This document shows, piece after piece, positions 41,249 to 51,100 of a stretch of 64,000 bases of DNA. The stretch is from NCBI RefSeq assembly GCF_000227135.1, contig NC_018242.1, positions 1-64,000 of the forward strand. The letters are read 5' to 3'. Under the pieces are notes generated by a model that searched no databases, had not been told where the DNA came from, and saw only the letters and a list, made by a program, of their open reading frames with translations. The stretch comes from Leishmania donovani. Taxonomy: Eukaryota > Euglenozoa > Kinetoplastea > Trypanosomatida > Trypanosomatidae. The translations under genes and the position numbers were made by a program. Every line of letters starts with the position of its first letter. Within the stretch, counting starts at the first letter, position 1.

Positions 41249-43591
41249 TCAGTGCTTCTTCATGCGCTTCTTATGGCGAGACTTCTTGTTGCGCTGCTTA
41301 CCGTCACCGTGCCTGTAGGGAGCAACGCCCTTCTGCGCGCGAGCCTCGGCACGCCGCTCCTTGGCAGCCTGGCGGATCCTTCGCTGCTTGAGCTTCTTCA
41401 CAACGCCGGCTTGGATCTTCTTCTCGCTCTTCGCGCGCAGCTCGCACGCGCGGGCCTTGATCTTGCTCGCCTCGTGCATCTTCTTTTCCCGCTCCACGCG
41501 GCGCACCTTGCGCTGACGCTGCAGAATCTCCGTCTCCTCCCGCTCCAAGTTCGACAGCTCATTCTGGAAGTGGTTGATAGTCACCTCCGCCTCCTTCTCG
41601 TACAGACGGCGTGCCTCCTCGTCGCGTTTTTTGCGCTCCTCGCGGCTGAGGCACCACTCCCGCTTCGCCTTTGTCGTCACCTCGTTGAGGAAGCCGTCGC
41701 TGGCCGTGCCGTAGCGCTTCTCAGCCTGGGCAATCTTCTCCTCAAGCTGCTCGGCCGCCAGCTGTGCGCGCACCTGCGGGAAAATGTCGTCGATGTCTTT
41801 GGTCGCCTTGGCCAACAGCGCATCCGGCACATCGCGGCGCTTCACAGTCGCTACCTGATGTTCGTTGATGGCACCGCTCACCGAGAGGATCTTGCGCATG
41901 ATGTCGGCGTCCTCGACTTCATGCACGAGGGACACCGCGGTGCCGGTCTGCCCAATGCGCGCGGTGCGCCCCACGCGGTGGATGTAGGCAGTGAGAGTCG
42001 GCGGCAAGTCGTAGTTGAGCACCGTGGCCACTCCTTGAATGTCGAGCCCGCGCGACGCCACGTCCGTGGTGATGAGGTACCGCACCTCGCTGCGCGCAAA
42101 CTTCTCGAAGGCCTGAAAGCGCTCTTCCTGCAGCTGATTGCCCTGGATCTCCGCGGCAGGCAGGCCCAGTGCGTTGAACACGAGAGCTAGTCGATGCGTG
42201 GTGGTGCGGTAGCGGCAGAAGATGATCGTCTTGTCTTTTAGGTAGTTCTGGCAAAGGGCAACGAGGTAGCGCGTCTTGACCTTGGCGATATGCTCCTGAT
42301 CGCTTTCCACGGCGGAAGCGTCGTCCCGCCCGTCATCTGCGTCGTCAGCCGACGCCCGCTCTGCCCGGCTCCGCTTCTGGCGCAGCCGCTTTTCACGCGG
42401 CGTCTCGCCGTCCTTCGCTGCCGCCTCTGCAGTGGAGACGGCGGCGGCATCTACGTCGTCGGCAGTCGAAGTCAACGTCACAGGGGTGGTGCGGATGCGC
42501 ACAAACTGCTGCCGGAGCTTCGACTGCAAGGCGATGTGGCCGATGTCGACGTTGATGGGCTTGAAGAGGTGCTCTTTGGCGAACTCGTCCACCTCCTTCG
42601 TCATGGTGGCAGAGAACATGAGCACCTGGCGCGTCTCTTCCGGGATGTGCTGCAGGATGTCCAGAACTTGATCCTGCAGAGTGACCGTCAGCATCTTGTC
42701 GCACTCATCCAGCACCAGCACCTCCACCCCGGTCAGGTCAAGGCCGGCCCCGTTCTTGTAGTTGTGAATGTAATCGACGAGCCGGCCAGGGGTTGCCACC
42801 AGGATATCCGGCACCGCATCCAGCGCGGCCTCCTGCGCGGCAGGCGCGACGCCGCCGATGGCCAGCGCCACCGTCAGCCCCGAAGTGAACTGGAGGAGCT
42901 GCGCTAGCATGTCTTGGCACTGCACACCGAGCTCCCGCGTCGGCAGCAGCACAACGGCCCGGATGAAGCGGCGTCGACTGTTCAGCGTGGTTGCTTTCTG
43001 CGGCTGCCGCGTGAGGAGCAGGTGCGCCAGCGGTAGCAGGAAGGCAGCGGTTTTGCCGGATCCCGTGACGGCTCGCGCGCACACGTCGGCCCCGCGCAGC
43101 GCCGCAGGAATGGCCTCCGCCTGCACTGGTGTGGGAGAAATGTACCCCAGGTGCGACACAGCGCGGATGAGAGCCTTGCACAGCCCCAGCTCCAGCCACA
43201 TGATCTTCTCCTGTGTCTGCTCGCTGCCCTCGATGGCCGCAGCCGCGCGAGCAGCCCCGGTCATGCACCACTGCACAGGCCCGTCGCCGCCCTCCGACGG
43301 TATTGCCGAGGAGAGCCGCGACGATGGAGACGCCAAAGACGAGGAGGCGGCGGCGCCGTTAGTCGTGGGTGCTGCCCGCGCCACGCCGCGCCCGCCCGTC
43401 AGGCCGCTGAAGAACAAAGATGTGTTCTCCAAGAGCTCATCGGACGCCTGCGCGGCCGAGTCGGTACCTCGAGGCGCGTGTGCAGCTCTGCCGCCGCGAC
43501 CCTCGCCACGATACCCGCCTCGTGCGCCATAGAAATGCTGTCCGCCGCCGCCACGGCCGCGACTTCCAGGTGAACGTCCGCGGCCTCGCAT
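41249..43591 (-). CDS. DEAD-box RNA helicase, Drs1/DDX27-like, with DECD motif II
   Basis: A 780-residue ATP-dependent RNA helicase, probably nucleolar and acting in large ribosomal subunit assembly. The start is at MRGRGRSPGSRGRGGGG, giving an RGG-rich tail (1-41). The upstream 45 codons look like leader. Helicase motifs: Q region ELGLCKALIRAVSHLGYISPTPVQ (134-157), I TGSGKT (176-181), Ia PTREL (217-221), Ib TPGR (267-270), II DECD (295-298, not DEAD), III SAT (327-329), then FCRYR, TTDVASRGLD and HRVGRTARIGQTG. An acidic/basic insert separates the two RecA domains. The C-terminus is a long charged coiled coil ending in a Lys/Arg-rich tail (NKKSRHKKRMKKH), a nucleolar-type signal. Family choice rests on the Q-region sequence. 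Confidence 0.94.
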   Translation of the reverse strand: MRGRGRSPGSRGRGGGGQHFYGARGGYRGEGRGGRAAHAPRGTDSAAQASDELLENTSLFFSGLTGGRGVARAAPTTNGAAASSSLASPSSRLSSAIPSEGGDGPVQWCMTGAARAAAAIEGSEQTQEKIMWLELGLCKALIRAVSHLGYISPTPVQAEAIPAALRGADVCARAVTGSGKTAAFLLPLAHLLLTRQPQKATTLNSRRRFIRAVVLLPTRELGVQCQDMLAQLLQFTSGLTVALAIGGVAPAAQEAALDAVPDILVATPGRLVDYIHNYKNGAGLDLTGVEVLVLDECDKMLTVTLQDQVLDILQHIPEETRQVLMFSATMTKEVDEFAKEHLFKPINVDIGHIALQSKLRQQFVRIRTTPVTLTSTADDVDAAAVSTAEAAAKDGETPREKRLRQKRSRAERASADDADDGRDDASAVESDQEHIAKVKTRYLVALCQNYLKDKTIIFCRYRTTTHRLALVFNALGLPAAEIQGNQLQEERFQAFEKFARSEVRYLITTDVASRGLDIQGVATVLNYDLPPTLTAYIHRVGRTARIGQTGTAVSLVHEVEDADIMRKILSVSGAINEHQVATVKRRDVPDALLAKATKDIDDIFPQVRAQLAAEQLEEKIAQAEKRYGTASDGFLNEVTTKAKREWCLSREERKKRDEEARRLYEKEAEVTINHFQNELSNLEREETEILQRQRKVRRVEREKKMHEASKIKARACELRAKSEKKIQAGVVKKLKQRRIRQAAKERRAEARAQKGVAPYRHGDGKQRNKKSRHKKRMKKH

Positions 43592-46212
43592 GCTGTCGGA
43601 GCTGCGCGCGTCTGTTTTTCGGCGCTCAAGGAGAGCAGGAAAAGAAAAACTAGAAAGAAGCACTGCGCCGTGCGACCTGCGCAATGAGTGTAAGAGGGAA
43701 GAGAGGAAGGGCGCCGGTGGATTCAATCTACAGCGACAGCAACAGAGGGGTGTCGATAGAGCCGAGACAGGGAGGCACCATTGTAGTCGGCGCGTCGAGG
43801 GCAGTGTGCCGGGGTGCGATGAGGTTGGGAGAGAGAAGAGAGAGGGGGCGGTGCATAGAGGAAAAAGGATGCCGTTGCATCAGTGCGTGAACGAGAAGCA
43901 CACACACATGGTCCCTCGCACGCACCTGCACACGCAAACCACAGATCTGCCTTCCCTGTGCGGCACGCCTGCCACCGCCCTGTGCCCACTGCAACGGTGG
44001 TGCTCAGAGACGAAGGACCACGTGAAGCGCATTCAGGGAAAACAAAGAAAAGGACGAGTGCGCTTACAGCTTGCGGCAACGCCCTTGGCCATCCAAATAC
44101 GCACACGCACACGCATGCAACTGTCATCTCAGTTTTGGTGTGTGTGTGTGTGTGTGTTGCTTGAGCATGGCCCCCCCCGCCCATGAAGGCCAGGGGACCG
44201 CTACACTGGTAGCCTCTTCGCTTTCTTTTCGTTTATCGCCGTTGTTGGAATCCTTCAGCGCGCCAGCACCACCACAGCGCCTCTGCGCACACTTGTGCCA
44301 TGGGCTGGTGCTTGTCCCCGTGGGTGCATGTATATGTTCGGCACACAACAAAGCCAGATCGCACCAAAGAGAGAGAAAGATATCGGTTGGCTTTCACAAA
44401 TAATTAGTTGCCGCCTTGTTCCCTGCGTCAGAGCAGTGGGCGGGTCTGGACATGGCGTTGCGGGGGGAGGGGGAGGGGGGCTGCGTGCGCGATGCAGCGA
44501 AAGGTGTGTGTGTGTGTGTGGCTTATGGACTCTCAATCGAGGACAAGACACACACAAACACAGAGAGAGAGACGTCCCGCACTCAGCCACCGCACCCCAC
44601 CTCCACACGCGCACTCACAGTCATGGACGCACACATCCTTCCCTCCTCTTCTGCTGTGTGTTCTCTTGTCGTTTTACTTCCTCCCGCTCCCTTCGTCCGT
44701 TCGTGATGTGACCCATATCGTCAGTCGACAGAGAGTGCCAGACAAGGCATGCACCACGAGGAGGCGTGAAGACAAGGTGCTGCAAGAACAAGACGAAAGT
44801 GATCGCTAACCCTAAACAAAAACGTGGTACGAGACACGCGAGCACACACACACACACAGCCAGAGAGAGGGAGGGAGGATTGAGGAGAGAGGGGAGCTGC
44901 CCACCCACCCGCACAGACGCCCATCCATCCCCGCTAGAACGACAGGAGAGATCGAAGAAAACGAAAAGAAGCACAAGAGGAGAAGACAGGAGGGGCGAAC
45001 ACCCACGCACACTCACGCCCTCCCTTAGAGTGGAAGCCGTGAATGGCATGCAGCAAACTCACATAAAGACGATCCAGTGTGTGCGCAAGCGAGAGAGCAG
45101 TGCCAATACACAGAGAGGGCAACGCGAGAGAAAAGGAAGAAGTTCGTGCGTCAATACCTACGCACACACACACTAGCTCGGCCACAAACACGTCGGCGCG
45201 CACACCGAGCAAGACAGAGCGGCGCATGTGAACGGAGTTCCGCCTTCCGGGCCACGACGACGATGACCTAGCCCCTCCGCCCCCACGATAAAAAAGGGAG
45301 AAGACGCACGCGCACAACGGAGGCCATACAAGAGGAGGTTTTCCTTGACGCAACAAAAACAAAGAAGGCTTGGCAGCAGATAAGCGCAGGGTGAAGGATG
45401 GCAGCAGAAAAAGCTGCAGCATGGCCAGATGCATGTCGAGTACGCTCGTGGCCAATGGCACACACCCGCACACAGAAATAAAAGCATGATAGGGGAAAAT
45501 CAAAAAGCGAAAGAAAGAGAAAGAGGCCACAAGATGATGGCGGGTTTGGTCCCGTGCACTTCGCAGCATCGGATACACATCCACACGTTGCTGTTCGTGC
45601 CACCTCGTATCGGCAGATCGTTGCTGCGCCGATAGTCACCCTCGCCTTGCCTCTCCCGCTCTGTCGTCCTCGCCTTACGGTGTCTTCGACCCCATCAGTT
45701 GCGCGTGAGGAGTGATACAGAAGACATGAGCAGAAAGGGGCGGAGGAGGAGAAAGCGGAGAGGCTCGGACGGGAGTCAGTGAGCGTGTGCGTGTTCTGTT
45801 TTCTCTGCAAGCCGCCTAGAACAACAAAAAAAAAAACAAAGAAGTGATGAGGCGGAAAGCCGCTTGCCTCCGTGTGAGCTCGCGCGGGCAGCGTAGGGAG
45901 GGCAAACTGGAGGGCAGACGACGGTTTGCACAGGAACAGCGCACCACTGCGGGACGTTGACGGCATCCCTGACACACAAACAGAAAACGTACACACGAAG
46001 AGCACATGAGGCACGGAAGAAGGCAAAGCCGTGCCGGGAAAGAGGCAAACGAAAAAGGGATAAGGATCAGCCGTGTGCCACGCACACGCGCACTCGCCGT
46101 GAACGGCCTCGAAAACGGTGCTCACTTGTTCGCTTCGCATCTGCTCATCCATCATATTCATCTCAACTCCCAATAAATAAAATTTTGTTACTTCTTCACT
46201 CATGACGAAGAG

Positions 46213-46566
46213 ACACACACACCTCTCGGTGCATGGCATCCCAGGGCCTCCCGTACACACCCACCCTGCCAATGCCGGAACCGCTTGTGGCGGTGCCAGG
46301 CTCAAGTACCTAGCATGTGCGGAGGGGTCACAGCGATGTACCGCCGCTGGTATGCCGGCGGTCAGGCGCTGGATGGCGCGGCATCGCGGGCGACCCGCGA
46401 CGGTGCACACGCTTGCGCATCCGCATGATGGGCACAGCGCCAACCGAGCTCGAGCGTATCCCACCCGGCCCTCACTGCCTGCTGATGGGGAGCCTGCGTG
46501 CCACGCCGAGGAGGATGCACCAGGTGGCGACCGGCATGAGGGGAGCCGGCTGCGAGGCGGCCCGCG
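46213..46566 (+). mobile_element. SIDER-like retroposon, copy 4 (cut off by gap)
   Basis: The first member of the plus-sense array. It begins with the CTCTCGGTGCATGGCATCC 5' end and has the Pr77-like block near 46297-46316. It matches copy 3 in lacking the ~38 bp 5' module and runs into the 99-N gap at 46567 before its 3' third. Confidence 0.8.
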
Positions 46567-46665
46567 NNNNNNNNNNNNNNNNNNNNNNNNNNNNNNNNNN
46601 NNNNNNNNNNNNNNNNNNNNNNNNNNNNNNNNNNNNNNNNNNNNNNNNNNNNNNNNNNNNNNNNN
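46567..46665. other. Assembly gap of 99 N inside the SIDER array
   Basis: Unlike the other two gaps, its flanks do not overlap: copy 4 stops about two-thirds through and copy 5 resumes near the element's 5' part. At least the missing end of copy 4 (roughly 180 bp) and possibly whole extra repeat units are absent. Confidence 0.85.
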
Positions 46666-47146
46666 CCCACCCTGCCAATGCCGGAACCGCTTGTGGCGGT
46701 GCCAGGCTCAAGTACCTAGCATGTGCGGAGGGGTCACAGCGATGTACCGCCGCTGGTATGCCGGCGGTCAGGCGCTGGATGGCGCGGCATCGCGGGCGAC
46801 CCGCGACGGTGCACACGCTTGCGCATCCGCATGATGGGCACAGCGCCAACCGAGCTCGAGCGTATCCCACCCGGCCCTCACTGCCTGCTGATGGGGAGCC
46901 TGCGTGCCACGCCGAGGAGGATGCACCAGGTGGCGACCGGCATGAGGGGAGCCGGCTGCGAGGCGGCCCGCGGAGCGGTGGTGCGTAGCGTGTGAGGCAG
47001 AGGCCGTGCTCTCAGCTGACTGGGACGGCGCACGGCTGCAACGCGTGTGCGAACGGCATGCTTCGCACCAGGCGACGGGGCCCGCGGCAGACTGGCGGGT
47101 GGTGGTGGTGGTGTGGCGTGGTGTAGAGTGGTGTGTGACTCCTGTT
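46666..47146 (+). mobile_element. SIDER-like retroposon, copy 5 (array member)
   Basis: A plus-sense copy starting at the gap edge, slightly inside the 5' end, and ending in the GT-rich 3' segment with GGTGTGTGACTCCTGTT. It joins copy 6 directly, without an A tail or spacer. The body reads identical to copies 1 and 6 from the Pr77-like block to the GT-rich segment. Confidence 0.82.
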
Positions 47147-47685
47147 CAGGGCCTCCCGTACACACCCACCCTGCCAATGCCGGAACCGCTTGTGGCGGTG
47201 CCAGGCTCAAGTACCTAGCATGTGCGGAGGGGTCACAGCGATGTACCGCCGCTGGTATGCCGGCGGTCAGGCGCTGGATGGCGCGGCATCGCGGGCGACC
47301 CGCGACGGTGCACACGCTTGCGCATCCGCATGATGGGCACAGCGCCAACCGAGCTCGAGCGTATCCCACCCGGCCCTCACTGCCTGCTGATGGGGAGCCT
47401 GCGTGCCACGCCGAGGAGGATGCACCAGGTGGCGACCGGCATGAGGGGAGCCGGCTGCGAGGCGGCCCGCGGAGCGGTGGTGCGTAGCGTGTGAGGCAGA
47501 GGCCGTGCTCTCAGCTGACTGGGACGGCGCACGGCTGCAACGCGTGTGCGAACGGCATGCTTCGCACCAGGCGACGGGGCCCGCGGCAGACTGGCGGGTG
47601 GTGGTGGTGGTGTGGCGTGGTGTAGAGTGGTGTGTGACTCCTGTTGCGCCAGGCAAAAAAGGTGCACACGTTAAAAAAAAAAAAA
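47147..47685 (+). mobile_element. SIDER-like retroposon, copy 6 with A-rich tail
   Basis: A plus-sense copy joined head-to-tail to copy 5. The repeat period measured from identical points (46666 and 47165) is 499 bp. It lacks the extreme 5' CTCTCGGTGCATGG end, starting at CAGGGCCTCCCG. After the GT-rich segment it has CCAGGC then A6, a short spacer and A13 (47673-47685), the expected retroposon tail. Confidence 0.82.
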
Positions 47686-47838
47686 GGAAGTCGCATTTTT
47701 AGCGTGGTGTTGTCAGTGCCCTCTCTTGTTCGATGTATGCGAGCGATTCGGCGCTGAATCAGGAAAGAGGCGAGAAGAAGGCGAGGCGTCGAGCATAGAG
47801 GAATGATGGGGGCAGTGCCCCACCCCCTTACTCCTCTT
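47593..47838. repeat. 246-bp direct repeat, left copy
   Basis: The 3' end of retroposon copy 6 plus unique flanking DNA up to the gap at 47839. It is repeated base for base, including the A13 run, immediately after the gap (47938-48183). Confidence 0.9.
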
Positions 47839-47937
47839 NNNNNNNNNNNNNNNNNNNNNNNNNNNNNNNNNNNNNNNNNNNNNNNNNNNNNNNNNNNNNN
47901 NNNNNNNNNNNNNNNNNNNNNNNNNNNNNNNNNNNNN
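47839..47937. other. Assembly gap of 99 N, probably false
   Basis: Flanked by the perfect 246-bp direct repeat (47593-47838 and 47938-48183), which reaches exactly to both gap edges. The simplest explanation is two contigs ending in the same 246 bases that were not merged. Confidence 0.88.
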
Positions 47938-48183
47938 GGCGGGTGGTGGTGGTGGTGTGGCGTGGTGTAGAGTGGTGTGTGACTCCTGTTGCGCCAGGCA
48001 AAAAAGGTGCACACGTTAAAAAAAAAAAAAGGAAGTCGCATTTTTAGCGTGGTGTTGTCAGTGCCCTCTCTTGTTCGATGTATGCGAGCGATTCGGCGCT
48101 GAATCAGGAAAGAGGCGAGAAGAAGGCGAGGCGTCGAGCATAGAGGAATGATGGGGGCAGTGCCCCACCCCCTTACTCCTCTT
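47938..48183. repeat. 246-bp direct repeat, right copy (SIDER 3' fragment plus flank)
   Basis: A second copy of 47593-47838. Its first ~93 bases (to the A13 run ending at 48030) are the 3' end of a SIDER-like element. The rest is the flanking sequence that continues beyond 48183 into unique DNA. It is probably an assembly duplicate of copy 6's end rather than a seventh insertion. Confidence 0.85.
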
Positions 48184-51100
48184 CCAGGGATACGCATACA
48201 CACAGCACGCGAGAGGGTCCGAACAGAAATAAAATACGAAGGTCGAGTAGCACGCAGACATGCAGACATGCACACCCTACGCTGCCGCGCTTCTTGTGTG
48301 TACGCGTGTGCATGTGCGCTGCAGGGCGTCTTCTCGAGAAACACAAAGGGAAAGCAGCAAAGAGGAAGTGTGCGCGTGTGTGATGTGGCGTTGCTGCTGC
48401 AGCGGTGCATGCAGATCGCGGCGCCTGCGAGTGTGTGTGCGCGCGTTTGTGACGGGCACGCACAGCCGTCGCTGGCTTCCTTCCGTCGGCACCGAAGGCC
48501 GGATTAGTTCTCCTCTAAGGGAGGGGCCTGGGGGGTGCGCAGCAGATGCCGTCGAAACGCATGTTCGGGCCTTTGTTCTTCCACCAGGTCCCCTGAGCAA
48601 GCGATCGCATGACATGCAGCCAGCATACGCACGCCCACGCAGAAATGGCACGCATAAAAGGAGAGAGAAAAGGGAGCGCAGACAGAGCAACCACAAAACG
48701 TCTCCGCATGAAAGGAGAGAGCGGAGAAGGCAGAATAAAAAAGAAGGGAAGCACAGAGGGAGGTCATGCACACGCACTAGGCTCCCGACCCTGCTCTGGT
48801 TTCTTTTCCTTGTTCGCTCACGTTGCTGTCGATGTTGGCTTCCCTCTTCTCTCATCCTATGCTCCCACAAGGCATCACACTCTCCCGCATCCCTCTCTCT
48901 GTACACGCACAAACCCCGCACGTCGCCGCCTCAGCTCACCGTCTCACATGCGTACACACGCACGGGGCGAGGAGAGGAGCGGCGGAGGGGAAGACGAGAG
49001 ATGAGAAAGACATGTACGAGAGGGAGGCAGAGAGAAGACGCAGGCACGTCTATGTGCTGGTGAGTGAGTGACGCGTTTTGAGGGAGGAGCCGTGTGATGG
49101 CCATCATCTACCCTCCGCTCTTCGTCTTTTCAACTTTCGTGAATACTTACACATCGCACATCACACACGCACGTGCGCATACGTTGGTTGTGTTTGTGTG
49201 TGTGTGTGTGTGGAAGGGGTGCGGAGCCAAGGGACTGGAGCAGAGAAAAGAGAGAATACGATTGTGCATAATAGCGTCTCCTCGTCGCGCAGCTCTCTAA
49301 ACCAAACGCGTCGCCTGTGCAGCAGACGAGAGTGAGCGAGAAGAGACAAGAGAGAAAGAAAAGGCATGGCAAACATCGAAAATTGCGGGCCGCCGCTACA
49401 CGCCAGGAGTTTTGCGCAACCACAGCCACCCGCCTCCTTCCGGTGTTCAGTCCCGCCCCGCGTGCTTTGCGCGTATCATATGTGTCGGCGTGCGTGCGCG
49501 CCTAACCGGCACGTGTGCACACGCGAACGCACACAACGGCGCAACACGCCGGTGATGCGGTGGGCAGGGCGAAATCGGCGCAAGGAGGAGGTGGAGGCAG
49601 CGCGGCGGCGACGGCGTGCGCGCGCGGGTGAGAGTAGCGCGTACATGGCACACCAAGAAAAAAAAAAACAAAGAAAAAGGCGTGCATCGTACTCAGGAAG
49701 ATGCGCACGTAATCCCAATAATGCGCGTGCGTGTGCACACAACACAGACTTTATCGCAAGCAGCGATAGGGAGAGACGGAGAAAGAGAGCAGCTGACACA
49801 CGTCTCGGGGGGACGAGGTGAGAGTCGTGATCGACCAAAAAACAAGAACCGAGACGACGATAGGAGGGAGGGCGCGTAGGCGCGCGTGTATGCCTGCAAG
49901 CGGGGAGAGGGAGGGAGGAGGCGAACGAGCCAGAGAAGCACGTGTGTCCCTCTGCCTGTCTTGGTGTGCACCCTGTGTTGGAGTCAGCCTCCCCTCCTTC
50001 CATCCGCTCGCGCGTTTCGACCATATTGTTACCAAAGTGAAAATTCGAAACGAGTGAACGAGGGACGAAAGGCACGCACGCGCACGGCACACGATTCCGC
50101 CCTCGCCCCTCCCCAGTTACATGCACACACGTGTCGACGCACCTTTGCCTAGAACTCGGGAACCGCCCAACGACGCAGCTATGAGTCACTCTTTCTTTCG
50201 ACGGCATGCCCACCTCGCTCTCTCCCTCTTTCGCTTCTCCGCTCACTCCCCCGCACGCCGTCCAGCTCTGAATTCTGCCACAACGGGGCCAGCCGGACAC
50301 CTTTCTGCACCCCCCCCCACGCACCCGTAGCCCAGGAGGGACCCGTGCGGAAGCTGCACGTGTGGAAGAGAGAGGGAGGGGGAGGGAGGGTGGAGCAATC
50401 CTGGCGAGTCGCGTCACATGGCGCGTACGCCACCGCGGGCGACCAGAAAGACAAACATTTGCAAAAGGCGAGGGCAGCATCATGTAGTTACTCACCAATG
50501 CTGATGCTGCCGCGGAACCGAAATTCCTGAAGGGCTTCCCCCCTTACTCTGCACATCATCGGTTCAAGAGGTGAGCATCACTTGCCAAGCGTCTTACATC
50601 CACGAGCACGTGCACATATGTACAAATATGTACACTAGACCGCTGCTACACTGGCAAAGAGAGGCGCGGAAGCCCAGAGAGAGGTATGCCGCACGTATGT
50701 CAAGTTGTCTCCGTCACCTCGTCGGCATGGCCTGAAAGACAGAGCGTGTGTGTGTATGTGTGTGCGTGTGTCGATATGGGCGTGTACAGAGCTGGCCAGT
50801 GTCCGTCAACTCCTTTCATTGTTTGTGGCTTCCTCTAAAAAAAACGGTGAAGGGTTGATGCATAGCAGCCGAGCTCCTAACTCTTGGTTTTCTTCGGTCC
50901 CCAACCCACCCCCGTACCCTGTGCACCATCCGCCATCACCTTTCCTCGAAAAAGCTTCGCCCTTGTTCCTTCGCCTTCCTCGCTCGAATCGACGCATGTG
51001 CAGCGGCAGAGAAGACGCACGTAAGTCAACACTGACTTGAACGCGTGCCCTCACGTGCCATTGCCGATTCGATTTCGGTTCGTCGGTGTCGCTGCCGTGG

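Noticed and set aside
44808..44816. CTAACCCTAA resembling a telomeric hexamer
   Set aside because: Only about one and a half units in otherwise ordinary sequence, so not a telomere or interstitial telomeric array.
45268..46464. 398-codon minus-strand open frame
   Set aside because: Its N-terminal part is the antisense of retroposon copy 4 and the rest is low-complexity Ser/Phe/Cys/Val from pyrimidine tracts.
46317..46995. A 90-codon open frame (MRRGHSDVPPLVCRRSG...) conserved in every retroposon copy, on the sense strand
   Set aside because: Conservation follows from the near-identity of the copies. Other frames of the element are open too, the product has no domain, and SIDERs are non-coding short elements.
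48260..49063. 267-codon plus-strand open frame
   Set aside because: Purine-rich noise (Arg/Lys/Ser/Gly), on the strand opposite to the transcription unit, with no domain.
49476..50498. 340-codon minus-strand open frame in the 9.6 kb gap
   Set aside because: Arg/Ser/Pro/Cys-rich with no domain and no clear codon bias. Such frames are common in GC-rich pyrimidine-tract DNA.
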